A stretch of DNA of 64,000 nt from assembly GCA_046482735.1 (NCBI GenBank), contig JAWOEL010000080.1, forward strand, positions 45,871-109,870. Reading direction: 5' to 3'. This DNA is from JAQICB01 sp046482735. GTDB taxonomy: Bacteria > Bacteroidota > Bacteroidia > Bacteroidales > UBA1715. The notes beneath the pieces were generated by a model. It had not been told where the DNA came from. It saw only the letters and a program-made list of their open reading frames with translations, and made no database searches. Shown here piece by piece: positions 1 through 7,183 of the stretch (its first letter is position 1; each line of letters opens with the position of its first letter). The position numbers were made by a program, and so were the translations under genes.

Positions 1-727
1 TTATTCCGGAAATAACATATCCGCCGTCCCAATGTTTTGAGGCTTCTCTTAAAATATGAGAGATAGATAATTCTTCTGAAATAAGTTCAGATATTTCAAC
101 ATTTGTTTTTCCTTGCTCTTTGTATTTAGTGAAAATGCGTTGGTTTTCACGATCCAGAAAATGACCAATTTTTTCTAAAATAGTTATTATATCGGTATAT
201 GCTCGCGGATGTTGTCCTAAATCGAGAAGTTTTTGGTACAGTTCATCCATATTTGCAAGGTTAAAGTTTCCTGCAAGCATGAGAGAGCGTGTTTTCCAAT
301 TGCTTTCACGTTTTACCGGATGCGTGTTTGCTATATCATAATCGCCAAATGTACCATAGCGTAAATGAGCTAAATACATGTCGGCTGCATATTGCGTATT
401 GTGTTTTGCCCAATGAGCATCTTTTAGTAACTCCGGATTGGTTTTTTGTATTTCAAGATATGGTTTGTTAATTTCTTTAAAAAGTGAAATAATCGGCGAT
501 GCTTCTGTAGAGCGAATGCGCGTAAGAAAGTCCGAGCCCTTATCTGTATCTAATTTGCAAAAAGCAATGCCTGCACCGTCTTGCCCACGGTTGTGCTGCT
601 TTTCCATAAGTAAATACAATTTGTTTAAACCATATTTCCATGTACCGTATTTTGCTTGATAATACTCGAGAGGTTTTAGTAATCTGATGAATGCAATGCC
701 GCATTCATGTTTAATTGAGTCGCTCAT
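1..727 (-). CDS. purF: Amidophosphoribosyltransferase, N-terminal part (runs off the left edge)
   Basis: This is the first 242 codons of a minus-strand gene that continues beyond position 1. It begins MSDSIKHECGIAFIRLLKPL, with Cys9 in the HECGIA context of the N-terminal nucleophile of class II glutamine amidotransferases, followed by KQHNRGQDGAGIAF, a typical PurF-type glutaminase motif. The enzyme makes 5-phosphoribosylamine from PRPP and glutamine, the first step of purine synthesis; the phosphoribosyltransferase half is outside the window. The longer-than-usual N-terminal layout matches the large Bacteroidota form of the family. The start is set by the ATG at 727, about 25 nt below a TACTTTTG promoter box. 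Family assignment is from recognition of the glutaminase half only. Confidence 0.85.
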   Translation of the reverse strand, partial: MSDSIKHECGIAFIRLLKPLEYYQAKYGTWKYGLNKLYLLMEKQHNRGQDGAGIAFCKLDTDKGSDFLTRIRSTEASPIISLFKEINKPYLEIQKTNPELLKDAHWAKHNTQYAADMYLAHLRYGTFGDYDIANTHPVKRESNWKTRSLMLAGNFNLANMDELYQKLLDLGQHPRAYTDIITILEKIGHFLDRENQRIFTKYKEQGKTNVEISELISEELSISHILREASKHWDGGYVISGI

Positions 728-752
728 TTTTTTGTATATTTACTTTACTTTG

Positions 753-760
753 CAAAAGTA
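753..760 (-). promoter_or_regulatory. Candidate -7 box for the purF-like gene
   Basis: Read on the minus strand this is TACTTTTG, matching the Bacteroidota -7 consensus TAnnTTTG. It lies 25 nt before the ATG at 727. No clear TTG (-33) was found at the usual distance, so this is a partial match. Confidence 0.4.
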
Positions 761-878
761 TAAATTTATTATCTGCTTTATCTTTTCTCTATATTTTTTT
801 TACGTTTTTTTCTCTATTTTTTTTTTAATAAAGATTATATCTTACATTTATACTTTTAAGATATGTCATAATGTAAAC

Positions 879-2579
879 ATGAAAAATTTACGTAAATATA
901 TACATTCTCTTTTGCTTACTGAGTATATAATCTATATATATGTACTGTATGGACTGTTTTTTTTATTAACAGCAAGTATCGGTTTTTTTTTTAATGACAG
1001 TAATATTATTGCATTCTCACTTATAGTAAGTATAGTAAGTTTTGTATATACAATACCCAAAATATCTCGCTATCCCTTTTATTTTCTTATACTCTTTTCG
1101 TGTGTGTATGTGGTATTTTTGCATTTCATAAGTTATCCGCACTTTTTATTTGTGAGTGTGTTTGTTCTTATGTTTGCCGCATTGTTTCGTTTTTATAAAA
1201 TACTTGTTTTCTTTGGACTAAGTATTTTTCTTTTTTCCTTGTATGCTAGTTTTGTTGTACACAACCAAAATGTGAATGCAATTCATGTTATGTATATGTT
1301 GGTTTATTTATTTTTGTGCGGTTTTAGTGCACTTGTTCGCTTTTCGGCAGTTAAACGAAGCAAAGAGCACACCCAAACTTCGCGGGATTTAAATAAACAT
1401 CAAATTTCTATAGATATATTATCAGATATATCGTATAAAGTCCGGACGTATTTAAGTTCAGTCTTAGGTTTTTTTACTTTGCTTAAAAATGAACATATTG
1501 ATTTAGGTAAACAAAATAATGATTTTGTTACACGATTATATAATGAAAACAGAAGTCTTTTGGCTTTGTTTGATGAGCACATATCTACCACCTATAATAT
1601 GCATGAATCACAAAATAAACTGTTTGAAGATGTATTTAAAGAAGTGCTTGCCGAGCATGTGACTAATGGTGAGATTGTATTGGACGATTTTGTGGTTGAG
1701 GTTGATGAGTCTGTTGTGCAAAATATTCAAGAAGACTATGATGAAGTGCGTATAATTTTTTCGGAAATAATAACATCTATACGTGCAAGTAAGAAAAAAC
1801 TTGCAATTCCCGGAATTAGTGTCAGGATAGTACAACCACTTGAATCGAAAACAAGTGTTACTTTTTTGTTTGAAGTGTTTGTTGATGGTATAAAAAAATT
1901 AATACACCCAGCCCCGACACAAATTGATTTGTTTTCTGATTCATATTCAAATACTGAATTATTATTACAAGAAAACCAGCATAAAAGATTTGCCCATATT
2001 TTATTGCATCGCACTATTCAAATACTTGATCAGCAGCATGCAAAAATTGGCCTGGTACAACCATCCCGAACTAAAGTTGGCTTTGTCTTTAGTTATTCGT
2101 TTTGGAAGAAAAAACCTGTAAAAACAACATTTTCTGAATCGTACAAAGAGAAACACACAGAGCAATCACAAGAACATGTATCGATTTCAGAATTGCATGT
2201 TTTGTTGGTAGAAGATAATTTAATGAATCAAAATATGGTTGCCATGATTTTACAAAAACGTGTAAAAGAAGTTTTGGTAGCAAATAATGGCAAAGAAGCA
2301 TTACAAATTCTCTCTACATCAAAAGTTGATGTTGTATTAATGGATATTCAAATGCCAATAATGGATGGATATCAGGCAACGGAGCGCATAAGAGAAATTG
2401 AGTTGGCAAACGAAATATATACTCCTATTATAGCTTTAACGGCAAATGCTCTCGATAATGAACGCACATTGTGTATAGAAAAAGGAATGGATGGGTATTT
2501 GAGTAAACCATTTGGAGTTAAGGAGCTTATGGGTGTTATCGAAGAGGTGATGTATAAAAAAACGCATGTACCTGAATGA
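879..2579 (+). CDS. Membrane hybrid kinase-like protein with degenerate kinase core and intact receiver domain
   Basis: The 566-residue protein has about six hydrophobic segments in residues 10-160, then a region like a histidine-kinase dimerisation domain (DILSDISYKVRTYLSSVLGF), and a C-terminal receiver domain (about 450-560). The usual motif is S-H-E-x-R-T-P-L; here Tyr186 stands where the phospho-accepting His should be and the Pro is lost. No N-box or glycine-rich ATP-lid motif is visible in the following about 200 residues. The receiver is complete: acidic VEDN, phospho-acceptor Asp489 in LMDIQMP, ALTA, and LSKP lysine. So it probably cannot autophosphorylate but can receive phosphate or act as an output scaffold (inference). 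Start: the frame is open to 687, but that would overlap the divergent purF start; ATG at 879 gives a protein beginning at its first membrane segment. No output domain follows the receiver. Confidence 0.75.
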   Translation: MKNLRKYIHSLLLTEYIIYIYVLYGLFFLLTASIGFFFNDSNIIAFSLIVSIVSFVYTIPKISRYPFYFLILFSCVYVVFLHFISYPHFLFVSVFVLMFAALFRFYKILVFFGLSIFLFSLYASFVVHNQNVNAIHVMYMLVYLFLCGFSALVRFSAVKRSKEHTQTSRDLNKHQISIDILSDISYKVRTYLSSVLGFFTLLKNEHIDLGKQNNDFVTRLYNENRSLLALFDEHISTTYNMHESQNKLFEDVFKEVLAEHVTNGEIVLDDFVVEVDESVVQNIQEDYDEVRIIFSEIITSIRASKKKLAIPGISVRIVQPLESKTSVTFLFEVFVDGIKKLIHPAPTQIDLFSDSYSNTELLLQENQHKRFAHILLHRTIQILDQQHAKIGLVQPSRTKVGFVFSYSFWKKKPVKTTFSESYKEKHTEQSQEHVSISELHVLLVEDNLMNQNMVAMILQKRVKEVLVANNGKEALQILSTSKVDVVLMDIQMPIMDGYQATERIREIELANEIYTPIIALTANALDNERTLCIEKGMDGYLSKPFGVKELMGVIEEVMYKKTHVPE

Positions 2580-2674
2580 TACTATTGTTTTATAATGCTT
2601 GCATTATTATTTTCTAATAATTATTAAATTTTAAAAATAAATTTGTGGTAGTAAATCCTCAGTTGTTGTTTCAA

Positions 2675-3898
2675 ATGAATGGACTTGTAGTTTTTATATT
2701 GTTTATAGCACTCGTTATTGTATATACCTATAAAGCGTATCAAAATTCTCGTACAGTATCTACCCACAAAATAAGATTAATTTATGGAATTATAACATTT
2801 TTGCTGGTTATAGGATTTCTACTTATGTGGCAGCGGCAAGTAGACAATTATGCCAGCATTACTATGATTAAGAATATATGCATAGGTTTGTCAGTAGCAT
2901 TACTTGTTTCGATGCTTATAACTGTATCAGCATTTTTACTCGAAGATATAGTGCGAATTGTACTATGGATCAAACGAAGTATTCAGCATAAAAAACGTGT
3001 AGTACTTCCCGCCCGAACCAACACAATACGAGTAGCCACCCTTGCCATTACCGTATTAATAGTAAGTGCAGTATTGTATGGTGTCGTATGGGGCTTTTCG
3101 CATTACAAAGTACATTATGTGGATTTTGCACATCCCGATATTCCCACAGAATTTGATGGATTTACTATTGCACAGATTTCTGATACCCATTTAGGAACCT
3201 TTGGAAGTATAAAGCAAGTACAAAAAGGGCTGGATGTGCTACAACAACAAAATCCCGATATGGTTGTATTTACCGGAGATATGGTAAACAACAAATCAGA
3301 AGAAGCCGAGCGATACATATCAATGTTTGCACATATAAAGGCACCCTATGGTAAATTTGCTGTGTTGGGAAATCATGATTATGCCCACTATGCCGGCAAT
3401 TTGACAGAACAAGAGCAGCACCACGATGTCGAAAAATTACGAAAGATAATAGGACAGATGGGTTTTGAAATATTAGAAAATGAACACCGCACTATTATAC
3501 AATCTGCCGACACCATACAATTGGTAGGAGTAGAAAATTGGGGCTTAAAGCCATTTCCACAATATGGCGATTTAGATAAATCCATGCAAGAAACAGAAAA
3601 AAAAATGTTTACAGTATTGTTATCTCATGATCCATCACATTGGCGACACGAAATAGTCGAATATGTCCCACCTATAGAATTGACTCTGAGTGGTCATACG
3701 CATGGCATGCAATTTGGTTTTGAAATTGGAGATACCAAATGGAGTCCCATACAATACCGCTATTCCGATTGGGCAGGATTATTTGAATACAATAACCGCT
3801 ATTTATACGTGAATCGCGGTTTCGGTGGAATTGGCTTTCCCGCACGCATAGGCATACGTCCTGAAATTACCGTTATTAGATTGCAATCCGAAGAGTAA
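2675..3898 (+). CDS. Membrane-anchored metallophosphoesterase (YkuE/YaeI-like)
   Basis: The protein has three to four hydrophobic segments in its first 140 residues and a C-terminal calcineurin-like phosphoesterase domain. Metal-binding motifs occur in the expected order: QISDTHLG (DxH), FTGDMV (GD), LGNHDY (GNHD), LLSHDP and LSGHTHGMQFG (GHTH), so the di-metal centre looks complete. The substrate is unknown; related proteins remove lipid A pyrophosphate or act on nucleotide-linked lipids, but nothing here settles that. The frame opens with GTG at 2645, yet that base ends a TAAATTTG box resembling a -7 promoter element, so the ATG at 2675 is preferred. It stands alone and is followed by its own terminator hairpin. 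Confidence 0.8.
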   Translation: MNGLVVFILFIALVIVYTYKAYQNSRTVSTHKIRLIYGIITFLLVIGFLLMWQRQVDNYASITMIKNICIGLSVALLVSMLITVSAFLLEDIVRIVLWIKRSIQHKKRVVLPARTNTIRVATLAITVLIVSAVLYGVVWGFSHYKVHYVDFAHPDIPTEFDGFTIAQISDTHLGTFGSIKQVQKGLDVLQQQNPDMVVFTGDMVNNKSEEAERYISMFAHIKAPYGKFAVLGNHDYAHYAGNLTEQEQHHDVEKLRKIIGQMGFEILENEHRTIIQSADTIQLVGVENWGLKPFPQYGDLDKSMQETEKKMFTVLLSHDPSHWRHEIVEYVPPIELTLSGHTHGMQFGFEIGDTKWSPIQYRYSDWAGLFEYNNRYLYVNRGFGGIGFPARIGIRPEITVIRLQSEE

Positions 3899-3913
3899 AT
3901 ATATCATCAACCC

Positions 3914-3939
3914 CCGTCAGTGGTTGCAAACCCTGACGG
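3914..3939 (-). repeat. REP-like hairpin, copy 1
   Basis: Arms CCGTCAG and CTGACGG enclose, on the minus strand, the core CAGGGTTTGCAACCACTG. The inner GGTT/AACC bases pair too, leaving a 3-nt loop and one bulged A. The same hairpin recurs at 5210 and 5427. It sits in the 69-bp gap between the metallophosphoesterase stop and the convergent hypothetical gene. Confidence 0.7.
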
Positions 3940-3940
3940 T

Positions 3941-3968
3941 GGTGTTTACAAAACACCGTATGTTTTTT
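3941..3968 (+). terminator. Rho-independent terminator after the metallophosphoesterase
   Basis: GGTGTTT pairs with AAACACC across a 3-nt loop, then GTATG and a run of seven T follow. It directly abuts the REP-like hairpin and overlaps the stop codon of the convergent gene. Confidence 0.65.
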
Positions 3969-4786
3969 TATTTTTTTCTGAAACGCACACATTCAAAATG
4001 TGTATTATTTGTTTGGTCGAAACGGTTTAGGTCGCATAGCATATTTTCTTCGAAGTCTTCTTCATCGTAATGTTTACAGATTGTACATAAACCAGGTATT
4101 GGAATTAAATCAGTATTGATTGGCTTGCCATTGTCATCAAAAAGTCCTCCGTTCGAAAATATGTGTTCGGTTTCATTTCGAGAAGCAATTTTATCTATTT
4201 TGAATTCATCCTCAAAAAAATCATCCCGGTTATGTAACCATTCTTCAATTTCACTTTTTGAGAGAAGCATATGTTCAATAGATTTATCTAATAAATCATG
4301 GAAGTCGGTATATTTCTTATCTTCGGCTTCTTTTCTGAAGTCTTCACAATTTGTGCAATACCCCGGAAAAGGACAATGAGCATCATCATAATCGCAAAAT
4401 TCAATATGGACATAACCAACAGATACAGCAACATGGCTTTCCGCCCATAGTTTGTAGATAAAGGGATATCGAAGATGAGTCGGGTACATTTCCGGAAAAT
4501 CTAAACAGAAATGATAATACTGTAGTAAATTTTCTAATTCTGTTGCCAACAGAGTTTGTTGCTCTTGATTTAATTTTTTCGGAGGAGGAAGTTGAACGTG
4601 TTCAATGCCGGTTATTTTTTCTATAGACTCTTCTTCACCATGAACATATTTTTCAATATTTAAGATGTTCAATTCAACTTCGTTATCCGGTTTTTGGGGT
4701 AAATCTTTCCAAACCTCATGAGTCGGTTTTAAATTCCACGTAGCGTTCCGAATATCATCAATTAAATGTTCAATGTAGTGTTGCAT
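3968..4786 (-). CDS. Hypothetical protein with paired CxxC-type motifs
   Basis: The function is not recognised. The 272-residue soluble, acidic protein begins MQHYIEHLIDDIRNATWNL and has cysteine clusters CPFPGYCTNC in the middle and CTICKH...C...C near the C-terminus, suggesting a metal-binding (zinc-ribbon-like) fold. It resembles a group of uncharacterised Bacteroidota proteins that begin with a similar short helix and carry an FCDYDDAHCPFPGYC-like segment (from memory, not searched). The open frame extends to 4843, but a good promoter at 4831-4859 means transcription starts near 4824, so the ATG at 4786 is the likely start. The gene converges with the phosphoesterase and has no operon partner. 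Confidence 0.6.
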   Translation of the reverse strand: MQHYIEHLIDDIRNATWNLKPTHEVWKDLPQKPDNEVELNILNIEKYVHGEEESIEKITGIEHVQLPPPKKLNQEQQTLLATELENLLQYYHFCLDFPEMYPTHLRYPFIYKLWAESHVAVSVGYVHIEFCDYDDAHCPFPGYCTNCEDFRKEAEDKKYTDFHDLLDKSIEHMLLSKSEIEEWLHNRDDFFEDEFKIDKIASRNETEHIFSNGGLFDDNGKPINTDLIPIPGLCTICKHYDEEDFEENMLCDLNRFDQTNNTHFECVRFRKK

Positions 4787-4830
4787 AATCGAATGTTTTA
4801 TTGTATGGTGTTCATTTTGTTGTATATAAG

Positions 4831-4859
4831 CAAAGATATACAATTTGAAAAAATGGCAA
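4831..4859 (-). promoter_or_regulatory. Promoter of the hypothetical gene
   Basis: On the minus strand TTG is followed after 18 nt by TATCTTTG, close to the Bacteroidota -33/-7 consensus. The predicted transcript starts near 4824 and would exclude the upstream ATG at 4843 from the message. Confidence 0.6.
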
Positions 4860-4994
4860 TGAAAATTTTTATTTTTGTGTTTTTACTGTTTTATGCTGAT
4901 TAGTAAGAGTGTATTCAAACGGTTGTTGTTATGTATGGTGATAAGATATTTTTTTTGATTTACAGATAGATAAAAACCCAAGCAACACTTTATC

Positions 4995-5156
4995 GGGACA
5001 ATTCCATTTTGGTACGATTAAAAGGTTTTAAAAGAGGGGGGATTGAAATCAACAATCGGAAATTTCAATTCCATTCTGGTACGATTAAAAGTACTTAATT
5101 TAATGTAAATATTGAACAGTTTGTAGATTTCAATTCCATTCTGGTACGATTAAAAG
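4995..5156 (-). CRISPR. Orphan mini CRISPR array (three repeats, two spacers)
   Basis: Two identical 30-bp repeats lie at 5062-5091 and 5127-5156. A third, degenerate one lies at 4995-5024: it matches through the CAATTCCATT and TGGTACGATTAAAAG blocks apart from one T/C change, but its first four bases differ. Spacers are 37 bp (5025-5061) and 35 bp (5092-5126). On the minus strand each repeat starts CTTTTAATCGTACC and ends GGAATTGAAAT; an ATTGAAAY end is the 8-nt handle typical of type I-B and III repeats. That places the leader side on the right and the worn terminal repeat on the left. No leader is evident: the last repeat runs directly into the tandem hairpin repeat. No cas genes lie in the window, so the array looks like a relic or one served from elsewhere. 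Confidence 0.75.
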
Positions 5157-5209
5157 TGTGGTAAGGGCAGTGCATTTTATCGTTAATTTTGGTGCACCCT
5201 CGTCAAACC

Positions 5210-5234
5210 CCGTCAGTGGTGCAAACCCTGACGG
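5210..5234 (-). repeat. REP-like hairpin, copy 2 (unit A, first hairpin)
   Basis: Arms CCGTCAG/CTGACGG as in copy 1. The core has lost one A relative to copies 1 and 3. Outer AACC/GGTT bases can extend the stem. Confidence 0.65.
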
Positions 5235-5343
5235 TGGTTACGTAAAAAAAAGAAAATGTACGTAATCTATTATAAAAAAACAGACAGTCGACATTAGAAC
5301 AGACAGCGTTTCGTCGAAGAAAAACATATAGTATTACTATCAC

Positions 5344-5373
5344 CCTCAACAGAGGCTTCGACCACTGTTGAGG
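5344..5373 (+). repeat. REP-like hairpin, copy 3 (unit A, second hairpin)
   Basis: Nine-base arms CCTCAACAG and CTGTTGAGG are perfectly complementary. The inner part ends in GACCACTG, as in the other copies. Confidence 0.65.
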
Positions 5374-5426
5374 TGTGGCACGGGCAGTGCATTTTATTAG
5401 TAATTTTGGTGCACCCTCGTCAAACC

Positions 5427-5452
5427 CCATCAGTGGTTGTAAACCCTGACGG
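5427..5452 (-). repeat. REP-like hairpin, copy 4 (unit B, first hairpin)
   Basis: Arms CCATCAG/CTGACGG on the plus strand. The one change from copy 2 gives a G-U wobble on the minus strand but an A-C mismatch on the plus strand, which favours a minus-strand transcript if the structure acts as RNA. Confidence 0.65.
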
Positions 5453-5559
5453 TGGTTACGAAAAAAAAAGAAAATGTACGTAATCTATTATAAAAAAACG
5501 GATAGTCGACATTAGAACAGACAGCGTTTTATCGAAAAAGAGAAACATATTACTATCAC

Positions 5560-5589
5560 CATCAACAGGGTCTTCGACCACTGTTGATG
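5560..5589 (+). repeat. REP-like hairpin, copy 5 (unit B, second hairpin)
   Basis: Arms CATCAACAG/CTGTTGATG. Compared with copy 3, a C-G pair has become A-T on both sides. The core CAGGGTCTTCGACCACTG has the same layout as the first hairpins read on the other strand. Confidence 0.65.
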
Positions 5590-5601
5590 TGTGGGGGGGA
5601 G

Positions 5602-5636
5602 AAAAAAAAGACCCGACAGGAGTGAACCTGCCGAGC
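5602..5636 (-). terminator. Rho-independent terminator of the dcw/ftsZ operon
   Basis: Downstream of the ftsZ stop (minus strand) CGGCAGG pairs with CCTGTCG (one G-U) across a short loop, and after GGTC a run of eight T follows. It closes the long minus-strand cluster. Confidence 0.75.
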
Positions 5637-5673
5637 CTTAATTTACGCATATCCGCACTATAATTCGTTTATG

Positions 5674-7164
5674 TTAATCAGCGTTGTAGTCCAGGTATTT
5701 ATTATTGTTTGATAAATATATACCGTCTTCATTTTCATCTATTGAAAATCGTGATGGTTCATTTTTTTTTTCGTTGTGTGTATTGTGTTCAGAATTTTCT
5801 TCAAAAGGATGTGTTGTGTGTTTTTTGTGTTCTTGTTCTTGTTGTTTGCGAATATATGCCGGTTGATTTTCAAATTCTGTTATATCATCCATTTTTCGTA
5901 CTTTTTCGTATTCAAATGATTGAATAGGATTTTTATCATCGTCTTGTGTATGATTGTTTGTTCCATTAAAAGGACTGTCTTCGTTTATAAGGCGTATTTT
6001 TTTCTTAGGTTTATTGTTTGTGCTGGCATTTTCAAATGAGCCCCAGTTTATTTGTGTTTGTACCGCATCACCATCGTGTTCGTCCGATGATAGTGTTCCT
6101 ACCATTTTTTTGTCGGAATTTTCCGGTGGTGTTTCGTCTTCGCGTAATTCATTTACTTTTATTGGGGTTGGTTGTTTGAAATCGGGTAGGTGTTTCATTT
6201 CAAAACCTGTGGCAATAAGGGTAACGCATATTTCATCGTGTAATGATTCGTTTTTTACGTATCCCCATATTATGTTTACATCACGTTCTGCTTTTTCAAT
6301 TATGTGATTTGTTACTATTGTAATTTCATCCATTGTAATTTCATTTTCGCCCGAGGTGAAGTTCAGGAGAATATCTTTTGCACCGCGTATGTCTGCTTTG
6401 TTGAGCAGGGGCGAGTCGAGTGTTTCCTGAATAGCTTCTATTGCTCTGTTTTCTCCCGAAGATGTGCCGGATGACATGATAGAAACGCCACTGTCTTTCA
6501 TGACGGTTTTTACGTCTTCAAAATCTACATTTATTATCCCGTTTACTGTAATAATTTCTGCAATCCCTTTTGCGGCGATAGTTAATACATCATCAGCTTT
6601 TGCAAATGCATCGGTAATTTTGAGATTTCCGTATTTTTCGCGTAGTGTTTCGTTGTTAATAATAAGCATCGAATCTACGTGTTCTCTCAGAGATTCTACT
6701 CCTTTGAGAGCGTAATTGTATCGTGTTTTTCCTTCAAAAGCAAACGGAACTGTAACTATACCAACGGTTAAAATGCCTAAACTTTTTGAGATTTCTGCAA
6801 TTACCGGGGCTGCACCTGTTCCGGTGCCACCTCCCATTCCGGCAGTAATGAATGTCATTTGGGTATCGTCGGATAATAATTTTTCTATTTCGGCAGTGCT
6901 TTCTTTTGCGGCATTTTGTCCAACTTCCGGATTACTTCCGGCTCCTCGTCCGGCTGTGAGGCCGTTACCAATTTGTACTTTTGTGGGGATTGAACTTTTT
7001 TGTAAATCTTGCATGTCGGTATTACAAACCACAAAATCTACATCTTTTATCCCGAGTTCGTACATATGGTTTACTGCATTGCTACCGCCGCCTCCTACAC
7101 CAATTACTTTGATTGATGTGGTTCGTTGTTGCGGAATGTCGAAGTTTATAATTTCATCAGCCAT
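5674..7164 (-). CDS. ftsZ: Cell division protein FtsZ
   Basis: FtsZ is the tubulin-like GTPase that forms the Z ring. The 496-residue protein has the nucleotide-binding loop GVGGGGSNAVNHM near residue 22, the tubulin signature GGGTGTGAAP near 113 and the synergy (T7) loop INVDFEDVKTVM that completes the active site of the next subunit. The GTPase core ends near residue 320. About 170 residues of polar, charged linker follow, including QPAYIRKQ, a segment often seen near the end of Bacteroidota FtsZ, here followed by a further ~60 residues ending NNKYLDYNAD. It is the last gene of the dcw cluster, 19 bp after ftsA, and is followed by a strong terminator. Confidence 0.97.
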   Translation of the reverse strand: MADEIINFDIPQQRTTSIKVIGVGGGGSNAVNHMYELGIKDVDFVVCNTDMQDLQKSSIPTKVQIGNGLTAGRGAGSNPEVGQNAAKESTAEIEKLLSDDTQMTFITAGMGGGTGTGAAPVIAEISKSLGILTVGIVTVPFAFEGKTRYNYALKGVESLREHVDSMLIINNETLREKYGNLKITDAFAKADDVLTIAAKGIAEIITVNGIINVDFEDVKTVMKDSGVSIMSSGTSSGENRAIEAIQETLDSPLLNKADIRGAKDILLNFTSGENEITMDEITIVTNHIIEKAERDVNIIWGYVKNESLHDEICVTLIATGFEMKHLPDFKQPTPIKVNELREDETPPENSDKKMVGTLSSDEHDGDAVQTQINWGSFENASTNNKPKKKIRLINEDSPFNGTNNHTQDDDKNPIQSFEYEKVRKMDDITEFENQPAYIRKQQEQEHKKHTTHPFEENSEHNTHNEKKNEPSRFSIDENEDGIYLSNNNKYLDYNAD

Positions 7165-7183
7165 AATGTGTTGTGTTTATTGG

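Larger units (their letters stand above)
5156..5588. repeat. Tandem duplication of a ~217-bp hairpin-bearing unit
   Basis: Copy A spans 5156-5372 and copy B 5373-5588; a partial third start (GTGTGG) lies at 5589. The copies share long identical blocks, such as GCAGTGCATTTTAT, TTTTGGTGCACCCTCGTCAA and GTACGTAATCTATTATAAAA. Each contains two hairpins about 110 bp apart in opposite orientation. Reading frames are not conserved between copies. Changes in the hairpin arms preserve pairing, so structure rather than protein seems to be maintained. Confidence 0.8.
4844..5673. other. 830-bp non-coding stretch
   Basis: This gap holds the promoter of the hypothetical gene, a mini CRISPR array (4995-5156), a tandemly duplicated ~217-bp unit with two hairpins per copy (5156-5588) and the terminator of the ftsZ operon (5602-5636). 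The two open frames on the minus strand use different reading frames in the two copies of the repeat, which argues against coding. No cas gene, transposase or tRNA was seen here. Confidence 0.8.

Noticed and set aside
687..878. N-terminal extension of the hybrid kinase frame to 687
   Set aside because: It would overlap the divergent purF start and its promoter box; ATG 879 gives a normal membrane start.
4787..4843. Upstream ATG of the hypothetical protein
   Set aside because: It lies upstream of the predicted transcription start of the promoter at 4831-4859.
5203..5650. Two minus-strand open frames (75 and 64 codons) in the duplicated region
   Set aside because: The same DNA is read in different frames in the two copies, so no protein is conserved; the region is hairpin repeat and terminator.
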